From Balanoglossus misakiensis (lineage: Eukaryota > Hemichordata): a DNA stretch of 64,000 bases. Location: positions 11,470,001 through 11,534,000 of the forward strand of contig CM082587.2 of the NCBI GenBank assembly GCA_040954595.2, given 5' to 3'. Numbering within the stretch: position 1 is the stretch's first letter; each line of letters opens with the position of its first letter. The notes under the pieces were generated by a model, which searched no databases, had not been told where the DNA came from, and saw only the letters and a list, made by a program, of their open reading frames with translations. Made by a program: the position numbers and the translations under genes. Shown here piece after piece: positions 48,134 through 59,719 of this stretch.

Positions 48134-50044
48134 TCAGGCGCGGGTACAGTTCTTTGACTTGTGCCCTTGAGTGCCACATGACCAGCAAGTTACCGCTGCA
48201 CCATGTCGACAAACACGACTCACGTGACCATCCTCTCCGCAGTTGAAACATTTGACATTTGTTGCGGGTTGCGAGAAGTTACGCTGCGAGAACATACGAC
48301 CGGCGTTTGGGTTTCTGTTGGTTACGACATGTTGTTCCGGTCTTCTGCTGAGAAAAGTGTTTTCGTATCTTTGCCGTTGAACTGCTGGCCCAGGGCGAGT
48401 AAACGATTGGTTATCCCATCTTCGACGTTGAAATTCGTCCGGGCGAGTAAACGATTGGTTATCCCATCTTCGACGTTGAAATTCGTCCGGGCGAGTAGAC
48501 GATTGGTTATCCCATCTTCGACGTTGAAATTTGCCCGGTGTGAACAGTTGTTCGAGACCAGCATTCGTCAACATAATACGAATGCCTTTGACACTTAGGT
48601 GAATGCCGTCTCGATAGAGTGTAGACGCATCAATTGTGTTATTACGGAATTTGAAGGTACCATCGTTGTCAATGAAATTGACGTTTTCCCGTTGGCACAG
48701 CAAAGCAAGCTCATTGTTAACTTCATCTATTTTTGGTTGAACATCAGTAGTGTCTGTCCGAGGCGGAATGCTGAGAACGATGACTCGATCATTTGACAAG
48801 GTTTTGGCGAGTTTTATCAAATCCAGGTAGCTTGCTATGATATCACCCGTTGGAATCATCTTACTGATGTCATTTGTTCCTACTTGGAGATATATTTCCC
48901 TGTATTTGTCGTTGCATTTAGCAGACAGGTTAGCATGAATGTCATTAATCGTAGCACCTGGAATAGCTTCCACTGTAGCATTGTGATTTACTGGGGATAT
49001 GAAACGAAGTAACGAGTCCCCAACGAATAATGTTTGGTCTTGTGTACGCTGCTCTCTGACATGAGACTCATCTGTCTGGATCATATCATCACTAGTTTGT
49101 GTACCTAGAGATCTTACCTCCGGACGGTTACTTTGTTTAGTCAGTTCCGTATGTAGTCTCATTTTCAGGTCGGCATTTACGTCACGGAGCTTGAGAAGTT
49201 CCTCCTTTAATTCAGCGTTTTCTTTCGTAGCGGATGAGTATATATCCCGTAGGTATTCATTGGTGTCCTTAAATTCAGAAATTTGATTATTCAGTGCAGT
49301 GACGGAATGTGACAGACGTCTACAGTCATGGCATGGCCAGAAATAGCGGTTCAGTTCCTCATTTTCAACATTTATGCACTTTAGGTGAAACCAGCTATAA
49401 CACAAGCTGCACCGAATCATTTCACCATTACCCGATCTATCAAGTTTGCAGTTTTCAGTACAGTAACATTCAGTGCCGGGTGATTTTTGTTGACGATTCT
49501 TTTCCGCTTGACGCTTTTTCTTTGACTTGCGTGGGGTTTTCTTACCAGCTTTTGGTGGTCGCTGGGTTGATTCAACATTGTCGGATTCCAGGGTAATATC
49601 AGACGAATCAACTTCGGAGTTGCTGTGACTAAAGCTTCTCACTAGCGACTTTATAGGAGAGGTAACCATGTCAATGACATAGTTGGCAGAAGGCGGTGAC
49701 GATGGACGGCTTACCTCTGCCAGGCGCTGTTGGACACGGTTATTCAAGGCGTTTCCGATGTAGTGGCATACCTTTTTAATGGGATCGGCTTCAACATTAG
49801 GTAGCAGGAGCGTCATTTCGGCATTTAACTCTTTGACAAGTGGCCATTTGCTGAATGATTTCAGTTCTTGTGGAGACATGTCGTTTACTCGATCCAGGTA
49901 CTTTGCTTTCATCTGTCGCTCAATGTCTAATGGAACTGTGGATTCACCGGTGACAGATTTCCTTTGTGTTGCCATCTTGATTTGCAATGCAAATTTTTGG
50001 AAGACAATACAGTTATTTGGATGACAATACAAATTTCCCGCCAC
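48134..50044 (-). CDS. LINE ORF1: PHD finger, coiled coil, SGNH esterase, zinc knuckles
   Basis: The frame has 636 codons; the first ATG is at 50044, but MATQRKSVTG about 23 residues later is an equally good start. In order it shows a Lys-rich region (KAGKKTPRKSKKKR), a PHD-type finger (CYCTENCKLD...CSLCYSWFHLKC...CHDC), a coiled coil (ENAELKEELLKLRDVNADLK), and an SGNH/GDSL esterase with FVGDSLL (block I), QVGTND (block III) and DGIHLS (block V). Three tandem copies of FQRRRWDNQSFTRPDE follow, and finally two CCHC knuckles (CFNCGEDGHVSRVC, CWSCGTQGHKSKNC). PHD and esterase ORF1 proteins are known from CR1/L2-group LINEs; they probably package the LINE RNA. Confidence 0.88.
   Translation of the reverse strand: MAGNLYCHPNNCIVFQKFALQIKMATQRKSVTGESTVPLDIERQMKAKYLDRVNDMSPQELKSFSKWPLVKELNAEMTLLLPNVEADPIKKVCHYIGNALNNRVQQRLAEVSRPSSPPSANYVIDMVTSPIKSLVRSFSHSNSEVDSSDITLESDNVESTQRPPKAGKKTPRKSKKKRQAEKNRQQKSPGTECYCTENCKLDRSGNGEMIRCSLCYSWFHLKCINVENEELNRYFWPCHDCRRLSHSVTALNNQISEFKDTNEYLRDIYSSATKENAELKEELLKLRDVNADLKMRLHTELTKQSNRPEVRSLGTQTSDDMIQTDESHVREQRTQDQTLFVGDSLLRFISPVNHNATVEAIPGATINDIHANLSAKCNDKYREIYLQVGTNDISKMIPTGDIIASYLDLIKLAKTLSNDRVIVLSIPPRTDTTDVQPKIDEVNNELALLCQRENVNFIDNDGTFKFRNNTIDASTLYRDGIHLSVKGIRIMLTNAGLEQLFTPGKFQRRRWDNQSSTRPDEFQRRRWDNQSFTRPDEFQRRRWDNQSFTRPGPAVQRQRYENTFLSRRPEQHVVTNRNPNAGRMFSQRNFSQPATNVKCFNCGEDGHVSRVCRHGAAVTCWSCGTQGHKSKNCTRA
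48397..48540 (-). repeat. 48-bp coding tandem repeat in LINE ORF1
   Basis: Three nearly identical 48-bp copies encode FQRRRWDNQSFTRPDE. They form an Arg-rich linker between the esterase and the zinc knuckles. Confidence 0.9.
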
Positions 50045-50287
50045 TCCAGAGAGATTGTACAGTGCAGTCCTTCAATACACATATGGTGAAGAAGAAAAAC
50101 CGAATGGCGAAATCCAGATGAACAGTGCACACTTACATTTCAAACAAGGTTCTAGGTATTAAGAACAGTTTCATGTTCCAGTCCTTGTGCCGTACAAGTC
50201 ATAAGCATCAGATCTAAGGCAAAAAACTAGCAATTTTCAGGAGCCGTAATCACTAAGCTGCGACCAGTAAAACAGCGCCACCACCAC

Positions 50288-50323
50288 ATGACCTCGGTAT
50301 TACAGTTTTCAAGATCATGCCTG
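50288..50323 (+). repeat. 36-bp ORF2-derived filler at the LINE 5' junction
   Basis: Positions 50288-50323 (atgacctcggtattacag...) are identical to 47724-47759 within ORF2 and in the same orientation. They sit exactly between the LINE 5' region and the resumed satellite. This looks like template-switch filler made during insertion or repair. Confidence 0.9.
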
Positions 50324-53300
50324 GAAACGCCCTGGTTAAATTCGGGCTCTCTCTATAAATTGACAGGCAATAATGCAGTCCTACCCGAACAAATGTCGAG
50401 TGTTGACCCGCTGTGACTTTCCCTCTTCGTTTTCCCCGACTTAGCCAACGTCTTTGTACCAGAGTGTCGGGTCTTTTGCAGAGCCAGGCCGAAGGAAATC
50501 CGACTTGATCACCGTTGCTAACGAACGCTAGTGTCTGTCATGGTGTGCCGGGGTTTTAGTCGAGCCAGGCCGTAGGAGATCTGACTTGATCATCGTGGTC
50601 AATATACGCGTGTTTCCGCTCTAAAGTGCCGGGGCTTCAGCTAAACCAGGCCGTAGGAAATCCGACGTAATCACCGTTGATAACTTACGCCAGTCTGTGT
50701 CATATAGAGCCGGTGCACCAGCCGAGTCACGCCATAGGAAATCTGACTTGATCAACGTGGTCAATGTACGCATGTTTCTGCTCTAGAGTGCCGGGGCTTC
50801 AGCTGAGCCAGGCCGTAGGAAACCCGACGTGATTACCGTTGTTAACTTACGCCAGTCTGTGTCCTATATATAGTGCCGGGGCATCAGCCGTGCCAGGCCG
50901 AAGGAAATGTGAGTAGATCAACGTGGTCTCTGTACGCGTGTTTCTGCTCTAGAGTGCCAGGGCTTTAGCCAAGCCATGCCGTAGGAAATCTGACTTGATC
51001 AACGTTGTCTTTTTTACAAAATAAATAAGAATAAATTCTTTTCTTAGTTTCAAACGGGTAGAGATACTTTCCACACGGGAGACCACGTTGATCTACTAAC
51101 ATTTCCTTCGGCCTGGCACGGCTGATGCCCCGGCACTATATATAGGACACAGACTTGATCAACGTGGTCTCTGTACGCGTGTTTCTGCTCTAGAGTGCCG
51201 GGGCTTTATCCAAGCCATGCCGTAGAAAATCTGACTTGATCACCGTTGCTAACGTACGCTAGTGTCTGTCATATTTTGACGGAGATTTAGCCGAGCCAGG
51301 CCGTAGAAAAATCGACTTGTTCAACGTTACCAGTGTGCAACTGTTTCTGCTCTAGAGTGTCAGGGTTTTAGCCGACTTATGCTGTAGGAAATCTGAGTTG
51401 ATGAACGGGAATTCAATGTTAGAAAACCCGTGTGGAAAGTATCTCTACCCGTTTGAAACTAAGAAAAGAATTTATTCTTATTTATTTTGTAAAAAAGACA
51501 ATTTTTCGGAAAATGTCGAAAATGGTAATTTTGACTTGGGTGATTCAAATTATACCGCCTTTTCTGGAATTTGCAGCACTTTTTACAAGAGAACGACACT
51601 TCATGCTCCATAATATTTCCGAAAATGAAGAAAAGATTTAATTTTTTTAGATTTTTTTAAAATTTACCATTTTTGTCTAAATATGGCCAAAATGGCTATT
51701 TTTTCTTGAATTCCGTCAATATCTCTGCATTTTTGGAGTGGTCGAAAGTTTTAACATACAATCAACATGTCATATATGATCAGGGCACCAAATTCGAAGA
51801 ACAAAGGTTTTTTTTATTTTTTTTCTAAAAATGACATTTTCAAGGAAAATTTGGTAAAACGCAATTTGTCTGCAGTGAGCCAAATTAGACGGTCTTTTGT
51901 GGAATTTGTATCGATATATATAGATACGAAGAGCATTCTATACTCCATCAGATTTCCGAAAATGTAGAAAACAGGTATTTTTTGTAATTTTCAAAAATTT
52001 ACCATTTTGACCAAATTGTGGCTAAAATTGTTATTTTCGTGTTGAATGCCGCCAGTGTCACTGCTTTTAAAAGTCAGAAAAACTTTTAACATACAAGCAA
52101 TTGTTTATATATGATCAGGTCACCGAATTAAAAAATAAAGAATGTTTTGCCTAAAAATGACCTTTTTGGTGCAAAAACGAATAAAACGCAATTTTGTATT
52201 AAATCAGCTCATTCAGAGTGCATTTTTATAATCAGCACCATTTTTACATATAATGGAAATTTCATACATCATCAGATATGCAAATATGAAAAAATGATTT
52301 AGATTTTAGATGATTGTCCAAAATTAGCTGATATCTGATAAATGTAGCATTGAACCGTTCTGTTTCCCTCCCCCCCCCCCCTACATTACATGCGGTACGC
52401 CGATGTCAGCTTACCCGGCAGTACTGCAGGCCGTGCCCCCAACTAACGTCGGTGTTTGAAACGCCCTGGTTAAATTCGGGCTTTCTCTATAAATTGACAG
52501 GCAATAATGCAGTCCTACCCGAACAAATGTCGAGTGTTGACCCGCTGTGACTTTCCCTCTTCGGTTTGCCCGACTTAGCCAACGTCTTTGTACTAGAGTG
52601 TCAGGTCTTTTGCAGAGCCAGGCCGAAGGAAATCCGACTTGATCACCGTTGCTAACGAACGCTAGTGTCTGTCATGGTGTGCCGGGGTTTTAGTCGAGCC
52701 AGGCCATAGGAGATCTGACTTGATCATCGTGGTCAATGTACGCGTGTTTCCGCTCTAAAGTGCCGGGGCTTCAGCTAAACCAGGCCGTAGGAAATCCGAC
52801 GTAATCACCGTTGATAACTTACGCCAGTCTGTGTCATATAGAGCCGGTGCACCAGCCGAGTCACGCCGTAGGAAATCTGACTTGATCAACGTGGTCAATG
52901 TACGCCTGTTTCTGCTCTAGAGTGCCGGGGCTTCAGCTGAGCCAGGCCGTAGGAAACCCGACGTGATTACCGTTGTTAACTTACGCCAGTCTGTGTCCTA
53001 TATATAGTGCCGGGGCATCAGCCGTGCCAGGCCGAAGGAAATGTGAGTAGATCAACGTGGTCTCTGTACGCGTGTTTCTGCTCTACAGTGCCAGGGCTTT
53101 AGCCAAGCCATGCCGTAGGAAATCTGACTTGATCAACGTTGCTAACGAACGCTAGTGTCTGTCATAGTGTGCCAGGGTTTCAGTCGAGCCAAGCCGTAGG
53201 AGATCAGACTTGATCAACGTGGTCTCTGTACGCGTGTTTCTGCTCTAGAGTGCCGGGGCTTTATCCAAGCCATGCCGTAGAAAATCTGACTTGATCACCG

Positions 53301-53388
53301 TTGCTAACATACGCTAGTGTCTGTCATATTGTGACGGAGATTTAGCCGAGCCAGGCCCTAGAAAAATCGACTTGTTCAACGTTACCAG
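50324..53388 (+). repeat. Satellite array up to the palindrome
   Basis: It continues in register from 44945 and contains the landmark at 51705. It ends at 'cgttaccag' followed by the BEL LTR. It carries the diagnostic variant 'ggccctag' (others read 'ggccgtag') close to its end, a variant shared with the inverted copy after 60106. Confidence 0.93.
51008..51152 (-). repeat. Micro-inverted satellite segment
   Basis: Within the + array, about 145 bp reads as reverse complement. One part is the AT-rich start (ttgtcttttttacaaaataa, ending cacacggg) and the other is the 'agtagatcaacg...tatatagg' part of an 80-bp monomer. The two parts are not neighbours in the normal unit. The array then resumes in + orientation. 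Confidence 0.85.
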
Positions 53389-53775
53389 TGTAGTAACCTC
53401 GATGTGTCGTCTCAAATGGCGCCCAAATTCACATCAAAGGCCACAGGGTTCTATAGTATTTGCCGTTAACTAACTGGAGCTCACCATCGCCGACGAACAT
53501 TCCTTGTCAGATGTCACAGAAAACGCTGCTCGGAACTTTACACGAACATTTAATGACTGAACATACAACACTGGCACTGGATGATGCGTCGCGGTGGTTG
53601 AAGTTTCCGTAGAAAACTGGCAAAAATCCCCAGGCTAACTGTGCAAAAGTCCTCACATGTGCGCCATGGAATTTTCCAGATATTTTCTAAACAAAAGCGC
53701 ATGCGCTAATGTACTCACAGCGCGAGGGCGCTAGACTAAATATTTCAGTTTCTCTAAGAACTGGGCGTCCTTACA
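53389..53775 (-). repeat. BEL 3' LTR, left arm, 387 bp
   Basis: On the minus strand it starts TGTAAGGACGCCCAG, directly after the purine tract tttgggggctgg, and ends GAGGTTACTACA. It matches 59720-60106 in length and sequence apart from a few bases. Confidence 0.85.
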
Positions 53776-54243
53776 CCAGCCCCCAAATTGTTCATGAAAA
53801 AACATTAACAATTTCCATCCTAGCAAATTCAAAACGCCAACATCCATATGTGCCGAAATTACATATCAAATAGAAATTACAAAACAATATCTATAAATAT
53901 CTCGAAACGCGAAGTCGAAAGTTTTTCAGGAAACGCGAATACAAGAATCCTTTTCTTCATGAATGTGATGATACATCCTAGACCATGCCCAGACCTCGTC
54001 CGGTCAATCATGCTGCCAAGCATGATATCCAACACATCTGTACTTCAAAGATGAGATCAAACGCTGGACGTAGTGGATAGACTGGCCACTACTTGAGATC
54101 GTTGTTATTACAGCTGCTGGTAACTGCAACCATACCAATACCACTAAGTCTGTGCTTCCAGCAATGTGCACAACTTATCATATGGTCTTTCTAAAACACT
54201 GGATCTGGTCTTCACCAATACTCGTCTCACCACCCCTTTCCGA

Positions 54244-56529
54244 TCAGGCATAACTTTGACGATTACACCCAAGGCCACGCATTTGTGGAGGTGTTCTCAT
54301 CCTTTTCCAATACAAATCTGACAGATACTGCACTTGCTTCCATCTGTGTACAGCATACAAGTCGTTCTTCTCCGTCACACCAGGGGGTGTTGCTGCTCCC
54401 TTCATAGTAAGCAACATACTGGGTGTCAATGCTTTTAAGTCTCTAACGTCGTCCGACGATACTGTAATCTCATGCGGTCCATCTGTACGACGACTTTTGT
54501 TCTTGGCACATCTCAACAATGTGTCACCCACTTTACGTATCCAGGCCACTGCTTTCTTCAGTTTATACCAACTGGAGTAGTGGTCTATCATTTTCTGAAC
54601 CGTCTCCTCCGCATTAACGGACATGGATCGATCCGCCCCTTTGTCAGGCGTCTGTCGTTCTCCCGAAACAACAGGTACTGTTCCCAACACAACGGGTACA
54701 GTTTCTTCTTCCGACCTCAAGGCTATTCTATGCACTAGTGCAGATTTCTTCACCTCTGGATCTTCTGGATCTAGCTGTGTATTGTAGCTATCACTTGGCC
54801 ATTTGTCTTGTGTCTTCCGCAAGAAATCAGGACCACCTATCCATCTTTCGTTCTTCAGAAAAGCATCTATTTTCTGACCTCTAGAGCACTCATCTGCCGG
54901 GTTGTCACTGGTATTAATGTAGCGCCAGTTCGCTGGGTCTGATCCTCCTCGAATCACTGCTAGTCTATTCGCCACGAAGGTATGAAATATTGTGGTTTTG
55001 TTGTTTATGTACCGCAGCACGGTTTTGCTATCCGTCCAAAACACGGATTCATTGATTGGCAAATCCACCTCATTTCTGAGAAGTTTGTCAAGCCTCACTG
55101 CTACAGTAGCTGCAGTTAATTCCATTCGTGGGATCGATATTTGCTTCAATGGAGCCACTCTTGCTTTGGCCATCATCAAAGTGCTGTGGATGTTTCCGCT
55201 TTTGTCGATCAACCTAAGATATGATACAGCGCCATATCCATTTTCGCTGGCATCAGCAAAGTGATGTAGCTGAGCTGTGTCTACTTCACCAAAGTGCTCG
55301 GGCTTTATACATCTGGGTACTGCGAAACACTCTTCTAATTTCGGTAGATCCCTCAACCAATTCTCCCACACTTTGCGTTGTTTTCCAGGAATATCATCAT
55401 CCCAGCCTAGTTTTGCTTTACACAGCTGCTGCAAAAGCATCTTGGGTGGCAGAAGCGCTGGTGCTGCCATGCCCAGTGGGTCGTATAATGAACTAACCAC
55501 TCCCAGAATTCCTCGTCTGGTCGCTGGTTTCTCTTTAGTACGATTTCTGAATCCGAATTCGTCAGATTCCACGTTCCACTGCATACCGAGTGCATGCTCC
55601 ATTGGCAAGTCATCTCGCTCCAAGTCTAAGTTCTTCACCTCTATCGCCCTTTGTTCTTCAGGTATTGCTTCCAAAACTGGACGCGTATTGCTGATCCACT
55701 TTGTGAGCTTGAACCCTGATTTCTTACAGGTGTCTGTCAGCCCTTCAGCCAAAGACTTTCCTTCCATCACTGTTGATGCTGCCTTCAACATGTCATCAAC
55801 GTAGAAGTTTCTAGATATGGTGTTCTTGACACTCAGATCAGAAGTATTGTCTGGAGCTTTCTTCAACGCGAAGTTTGCACAACTGGGTGACGATGTAGCC
55901 CCGAAGATGTGCACTGTCATTCGGTACTCGACAGGAGGTTCCTCTACATTACCATTAGGCCACCACAGAAAACGCTGGAAATCTCGGTTTTCTTGCGACA
56001 CGCCAACTTGAGAGAACATAGCCTCTATATCTGACATCAGTGCTATCCGCTCTTCACGAAAACGTATAAGCACTCCTACAAGTGAACTGGTCAGATCCGG
56101 TCCTTGCATTAATTCCTTGTTCAAAGAAGTTCCCTTGTATTCTGCACCACAGTCGAAGACTACCCGGATTTTCTGTTTCTGTGGATGGTATACGCCATGA
56201 TGGGGAAGATACCATTTCTTTCCAGGATTGCCTTCCAATTCTTCCTGTGGCACCCTTTCAGCATAGCCTTTGTCTATAATACTTTCCATGAAGGTAGTAT
56301 ATTCTTGACGATAGTCATCGTTGTTTCTAAATTTCTTTCCCAACTGAGAAAGCCGATATTCTACTGCCACTTTGTTGTTTGGCATCGTAACACCGTCATC
56401 ACGAAACGGTAATGGCACCTGGTAATGACCAAGGTCAAATGTAGATCGAGTGGTCTTAGTGTACAAACGTACGCCTTTATTGACAACGGCAGTGACACAG
56501 TATTCTGTACGGAAACACTTCGCCGACAA
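54244..56529 (-). pseudogene. BEL/Pao Pol, left arm: RT, RNase H, integrase-deleted
   Basis: True homology starts at GHYQVPLPF near codon 34; the first codons are antisense spacer. The reverse transcriptase has KKWYLPHHGVYHP, IRVVFDCGAEYKG, LMSDIEAMFSQVG and the catalytic YVDDML. The A17-type region follows, then RNase H-like LHHFADASENGYGAVSYL and FWTDSKTVLRYI. After AWIRKVGDTLL the integrase core is absent: the frame jumps to the integrase end (LTPSMLLTMKG, DLYAVHRWKQVQYLSDLYWK). A second deletion breaks the DUF5641 tail, and the frame closes at MRGLGCNRQSYA. This arm keeps nine residues (ECSRGQKID) missing from the right arm. Confidence 0.85.
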
Positions 56530-59232
56530 CTGAACGTCGGTGGTAAGAAAACAAAGATTATGCTGAACACTATCACTGGAAGTAAATCAGCTGATAGTCG
56601 TGTTATCAAGGGTCCAGAAGTTTCAGATCTTGATGAGCATTACATCATCAAACTTCCAGCTACATATACGCAAGAGAAAATTCCTGCTTCGAAAGATCTC
56701 ATCGTTACACAAGATGACATTGGCAAGTATCCTTATTTGCGTAAGGTACGCCTGCCTGAGATAGATGCGGAAATAGGCCTACTCATCGGTGGTAACGTTC
56801 CTGAAGCGTTTGAACCATGGGAAGTGATAAACAGTAATGGAGATGGACCATTTGCCGTAGGTACCCGTTTAGGCTGGTTCGTAAATGGTTTCCTTACGGG
56901 GGCTGGCGTGTCAGAAAATGAAACTGCCGCAACAGTCTGTAGAATACAAGTTGGACCGGCGATTGATCAGCAGTTAATCAACCTCTTCAATCACGAGTTC
57001 AGCGAGCGCATCATAGATGACAAACCCGAAGATTCGGTTGAAGATAGAAAGTTCATGAAGATTGCGTACGAACAAACGCAGTTTGTTGATGGTCATTACC
57101 AGGTGCCATTACCGTTTCGTGATGACGGTGTTACGATGCCAAACAACAAAGTGGCAGTAGAATATCGGCTTTCTCAGTTGGGAAAGAAATTTAGAAACAA
57201 CGATGACTATCGTCAAGAATATACTACCTTCATGGAAAGTATTATAGACAAAGGCTATGCTGAAAGGGTGCCACAGGAAGAATTGGAAGGCAATCCTGGA
57301 AAGAAATGGTATCTTCCCCATCATGGAGTATACCATCCACAGAAACAGAAAATCCGGGTAGTCTTCGACTGTGGTGCAGAATACAAGGGAACTTCTTTGA
57401 ACAAGGAATTAATGCAAGGACCGGATCTGACCAGTTCACTTGTAGGAGTGCTTATACGTTTTCGTGAAGAGCGGATAGCACTGATGTCAGATATAGAGGC
57501 TATGTTCTCTCAAGTTGGCGTGTCGCAAGAAAACCGAGATTTCCAGCGTTTTCTGTGGTGGCCTAATGGTAATGTAGAGGAACCTCCTGTCGAGTACCGA
57601 ATGACAGTGCACATCTTCGGGGCTACATCGTCACCCAGTTGTGCAAACTTCGCGTTGAAGAATGCTTCAGACAATACTTCTGATCTGAGTGTCAAGAACA
57701 CCATATCTAGAAACTTCTACGTTGATGACATGTTGAAGGCAGCATCAACAGTGATGGAAGGAAAGTCTTTGGCTGAAGGGCTGACAGACACCTGTAAGAA
57801 ATCAGGGTTCAAGCTCACAAAGTGGATCAGCAATACGCGTCCAGTTTTGGAAGCAATACCTGAAGAACAAAGGGCGATAGAGGTGAAGAACTTAGACTTG
57901 GAGCGAGATGACTTGCCAATGGAGCATGCACTCGGTATGCAGTGGAACGTGGAATCTGACGAATTCGGATTCAGAAATCGTACTAAAGAGAAACCAGCGA
58001 CCAGACGAGGAATTCTAGGAGTGGTTAGTTCATTATACGACCCACTGGGCATGGCAGCACCAGCGCTTCTGCCACCCAAGATGCTTTTGCAGCAGCTGTG
58101 TAAAGCAAAACTAGGCTGGGATGATGATATTCCTGGAAAACAACGCAAAGTGTGGGAGAATTGGTTGAGGGATCTACCGAAATTAGAAGAGTGTTTCGCA
58201 GTACCCAGATGTATAAAGCCCGAGCACTTTGGTGAAGTAGACACAGCTCAGCTACATCACTTTGCTGATGCCAGCGAAAATGGATATGGCGCTGTATCAT
58301 ATCTTAGGTTGATCGACAAAAGCGGAAACATCCACAGCACTTTGATGATGGCCAAAGCAAGAGTGGCTCCATTGAAGCAAATATCGATCCCACGAATGGA
58401 ATTAACTGCAGCTACTGTAGCAATGAGGCTTGACAAACTTCTCAGAAAGGAGATGGATTTGCCAATCAATGAATCCGTGTTTTGGACGGATAGCAAAACC
58501 GTGCTGCGGTACATAAACAACGAAACCACAAGATTTCATACCTTCGTGGCGAATAGACTAGCAGTGATTCGAGGAGGATCAGACCCAGCGAACTGGCGCT
58601 ACATTAATACCAGTGACAACCCGGCAGATGCTTTTCTGAAGAACGAAAGATGGATAGGTGGTCCTGATTTCTTGCGGAAGACACAAGACAAATGGCCAAG
58701 TGATAGCTACAATACACAGCTAGATCCAGAAGATCCAGAGGTGAAGAAATCTGCACTAGTGCATAGAATAGCCTTGAGGTCGGAAGAAGAAACTGTACCC
58801 GTTGTGTTGGGAACAGTACCTGTTGTTTCGGGAGAACGACAGACGCCTGACAAAGGGGCGGATCGATCCATGTCCGTTAATGCGGAGGAGACGGTTCAGA
58901 AAATGATAGACCACTACTCCAGTTGGTATAAACTGAAGAAAGCAGTGGCCTGGATACGTAAAGTGGGTGACACATTGTTGAGATGTGCCAAGAACAAAAG
59001 TCGTCGTACAGATGGACCGCATGAGATTACAGTATCGTCGGACGACGTTAGAGACTTAAAAGCATTGACACCCAGTATGTTGCTTACTATGAAGGGAGCA
59101 GCAACACCCCCTGGTGTGACGGAGAAGAACGACTTGTATGCTGTACACAGATGGAAGCAAGTGCAGTATCTGTCAGATTTGTATTGGAAAAGGATGAGAA
59201 CACCTCCAGAAATGCGTGGCCTTTGGGTGTAA
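56425..59232 (+). pseudogene. BEL/Pao Pol, right arm: protease, RT, RNase H, integrase-deleted
   Basis: The frame of 935 codons starts at the inversion breakpoint, so its ATG is incidental and upstream gag/Pol is lost. An aspartic-protease motif (YAFIDNGSDTVF) and the KGPEVSDLDEHYI region lie in the spacer, followed by the reverse transcriptase (YVDDML), A17-type region and RNase H (FADASENGYGAVSYL, WTDSK). Compared with the left arm it has substitutions (for example KNASD for KKAPD) and an in-frame 27-bp deletion near 58627. The same integrase-core deletion is present, so that loss predates the duplication. The tail WPLGVIVKVMPDRKGVVR, typical of DUF5641, continues in another frame at 59180-59351. 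Confidence 0.87.
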
Positions 59233-59719
59233 TCGTCAAAGTTATGCCTGATCGGAAAGGGGTGGTGAGACGAGTATTGGTGAAGACCAGATCCAGTGTT
59301 TTAGAAAGACCATATGATAAGTTGTGCACATTGCTGGAAGCACAGACTTAGTGGTATTGGTATGGTTGCAGTTACCAGCAGCTGTAATAACAACGATCTC
59401 AAGTAGTGGCCAGTCTATCCACTACGTCCAGCGTTTGATCTCATCTTTGAAGTACAGATGTGTTGGATATCATGCTTGGCAGCATGATTGACCGGACGAG
59501 GTCTGGGCATGGTCAAGGATGTATCATCACATTCATGAAGAAAAGGATTCTTGTATTCGCGTTTCCTGAAAAACTTTCGACTTCGCGTTTCGAGATATTT
59601 ATAGATATTGTTTTGTAATTTCTATTTGATATGTAATTTCGGCACATATGGATGTTGGCGTTTTGAATTTGCTAGGATGGAAATTGTTAATGTTTTTTCA
59701 TGAACAATTTGGGGGCTGG

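Larger units (their letters stand above)
44946..50323 (-). mobile_element. CR1/L2-like LINE with ORF1 and ORF2, near full length
   Basis: The minus-strand element ends in an (AAT)n tail, seen as (ATT)n at 44946-44968. ORF2, ORF1 and a 5' region of roughly 240 bp follow. The satellite reads 'ggtgttt' before and 'gaaacgcc' after, exactly contiguous in other units, so there is no target duplication. The last 36 bp before the satellite (50288-50323) copy a piece of the element's own ORF2. Both ORFs are long and open. Confidence 0.9.

Noticed and set aside
56425-59232. Possibility that the two BEL frames are two independent insertions
   Set aside because: The flanking satellite is also mirrored and shares a rare variant, and both arms have the same internal deletions, so one inverted duplication is simpler.
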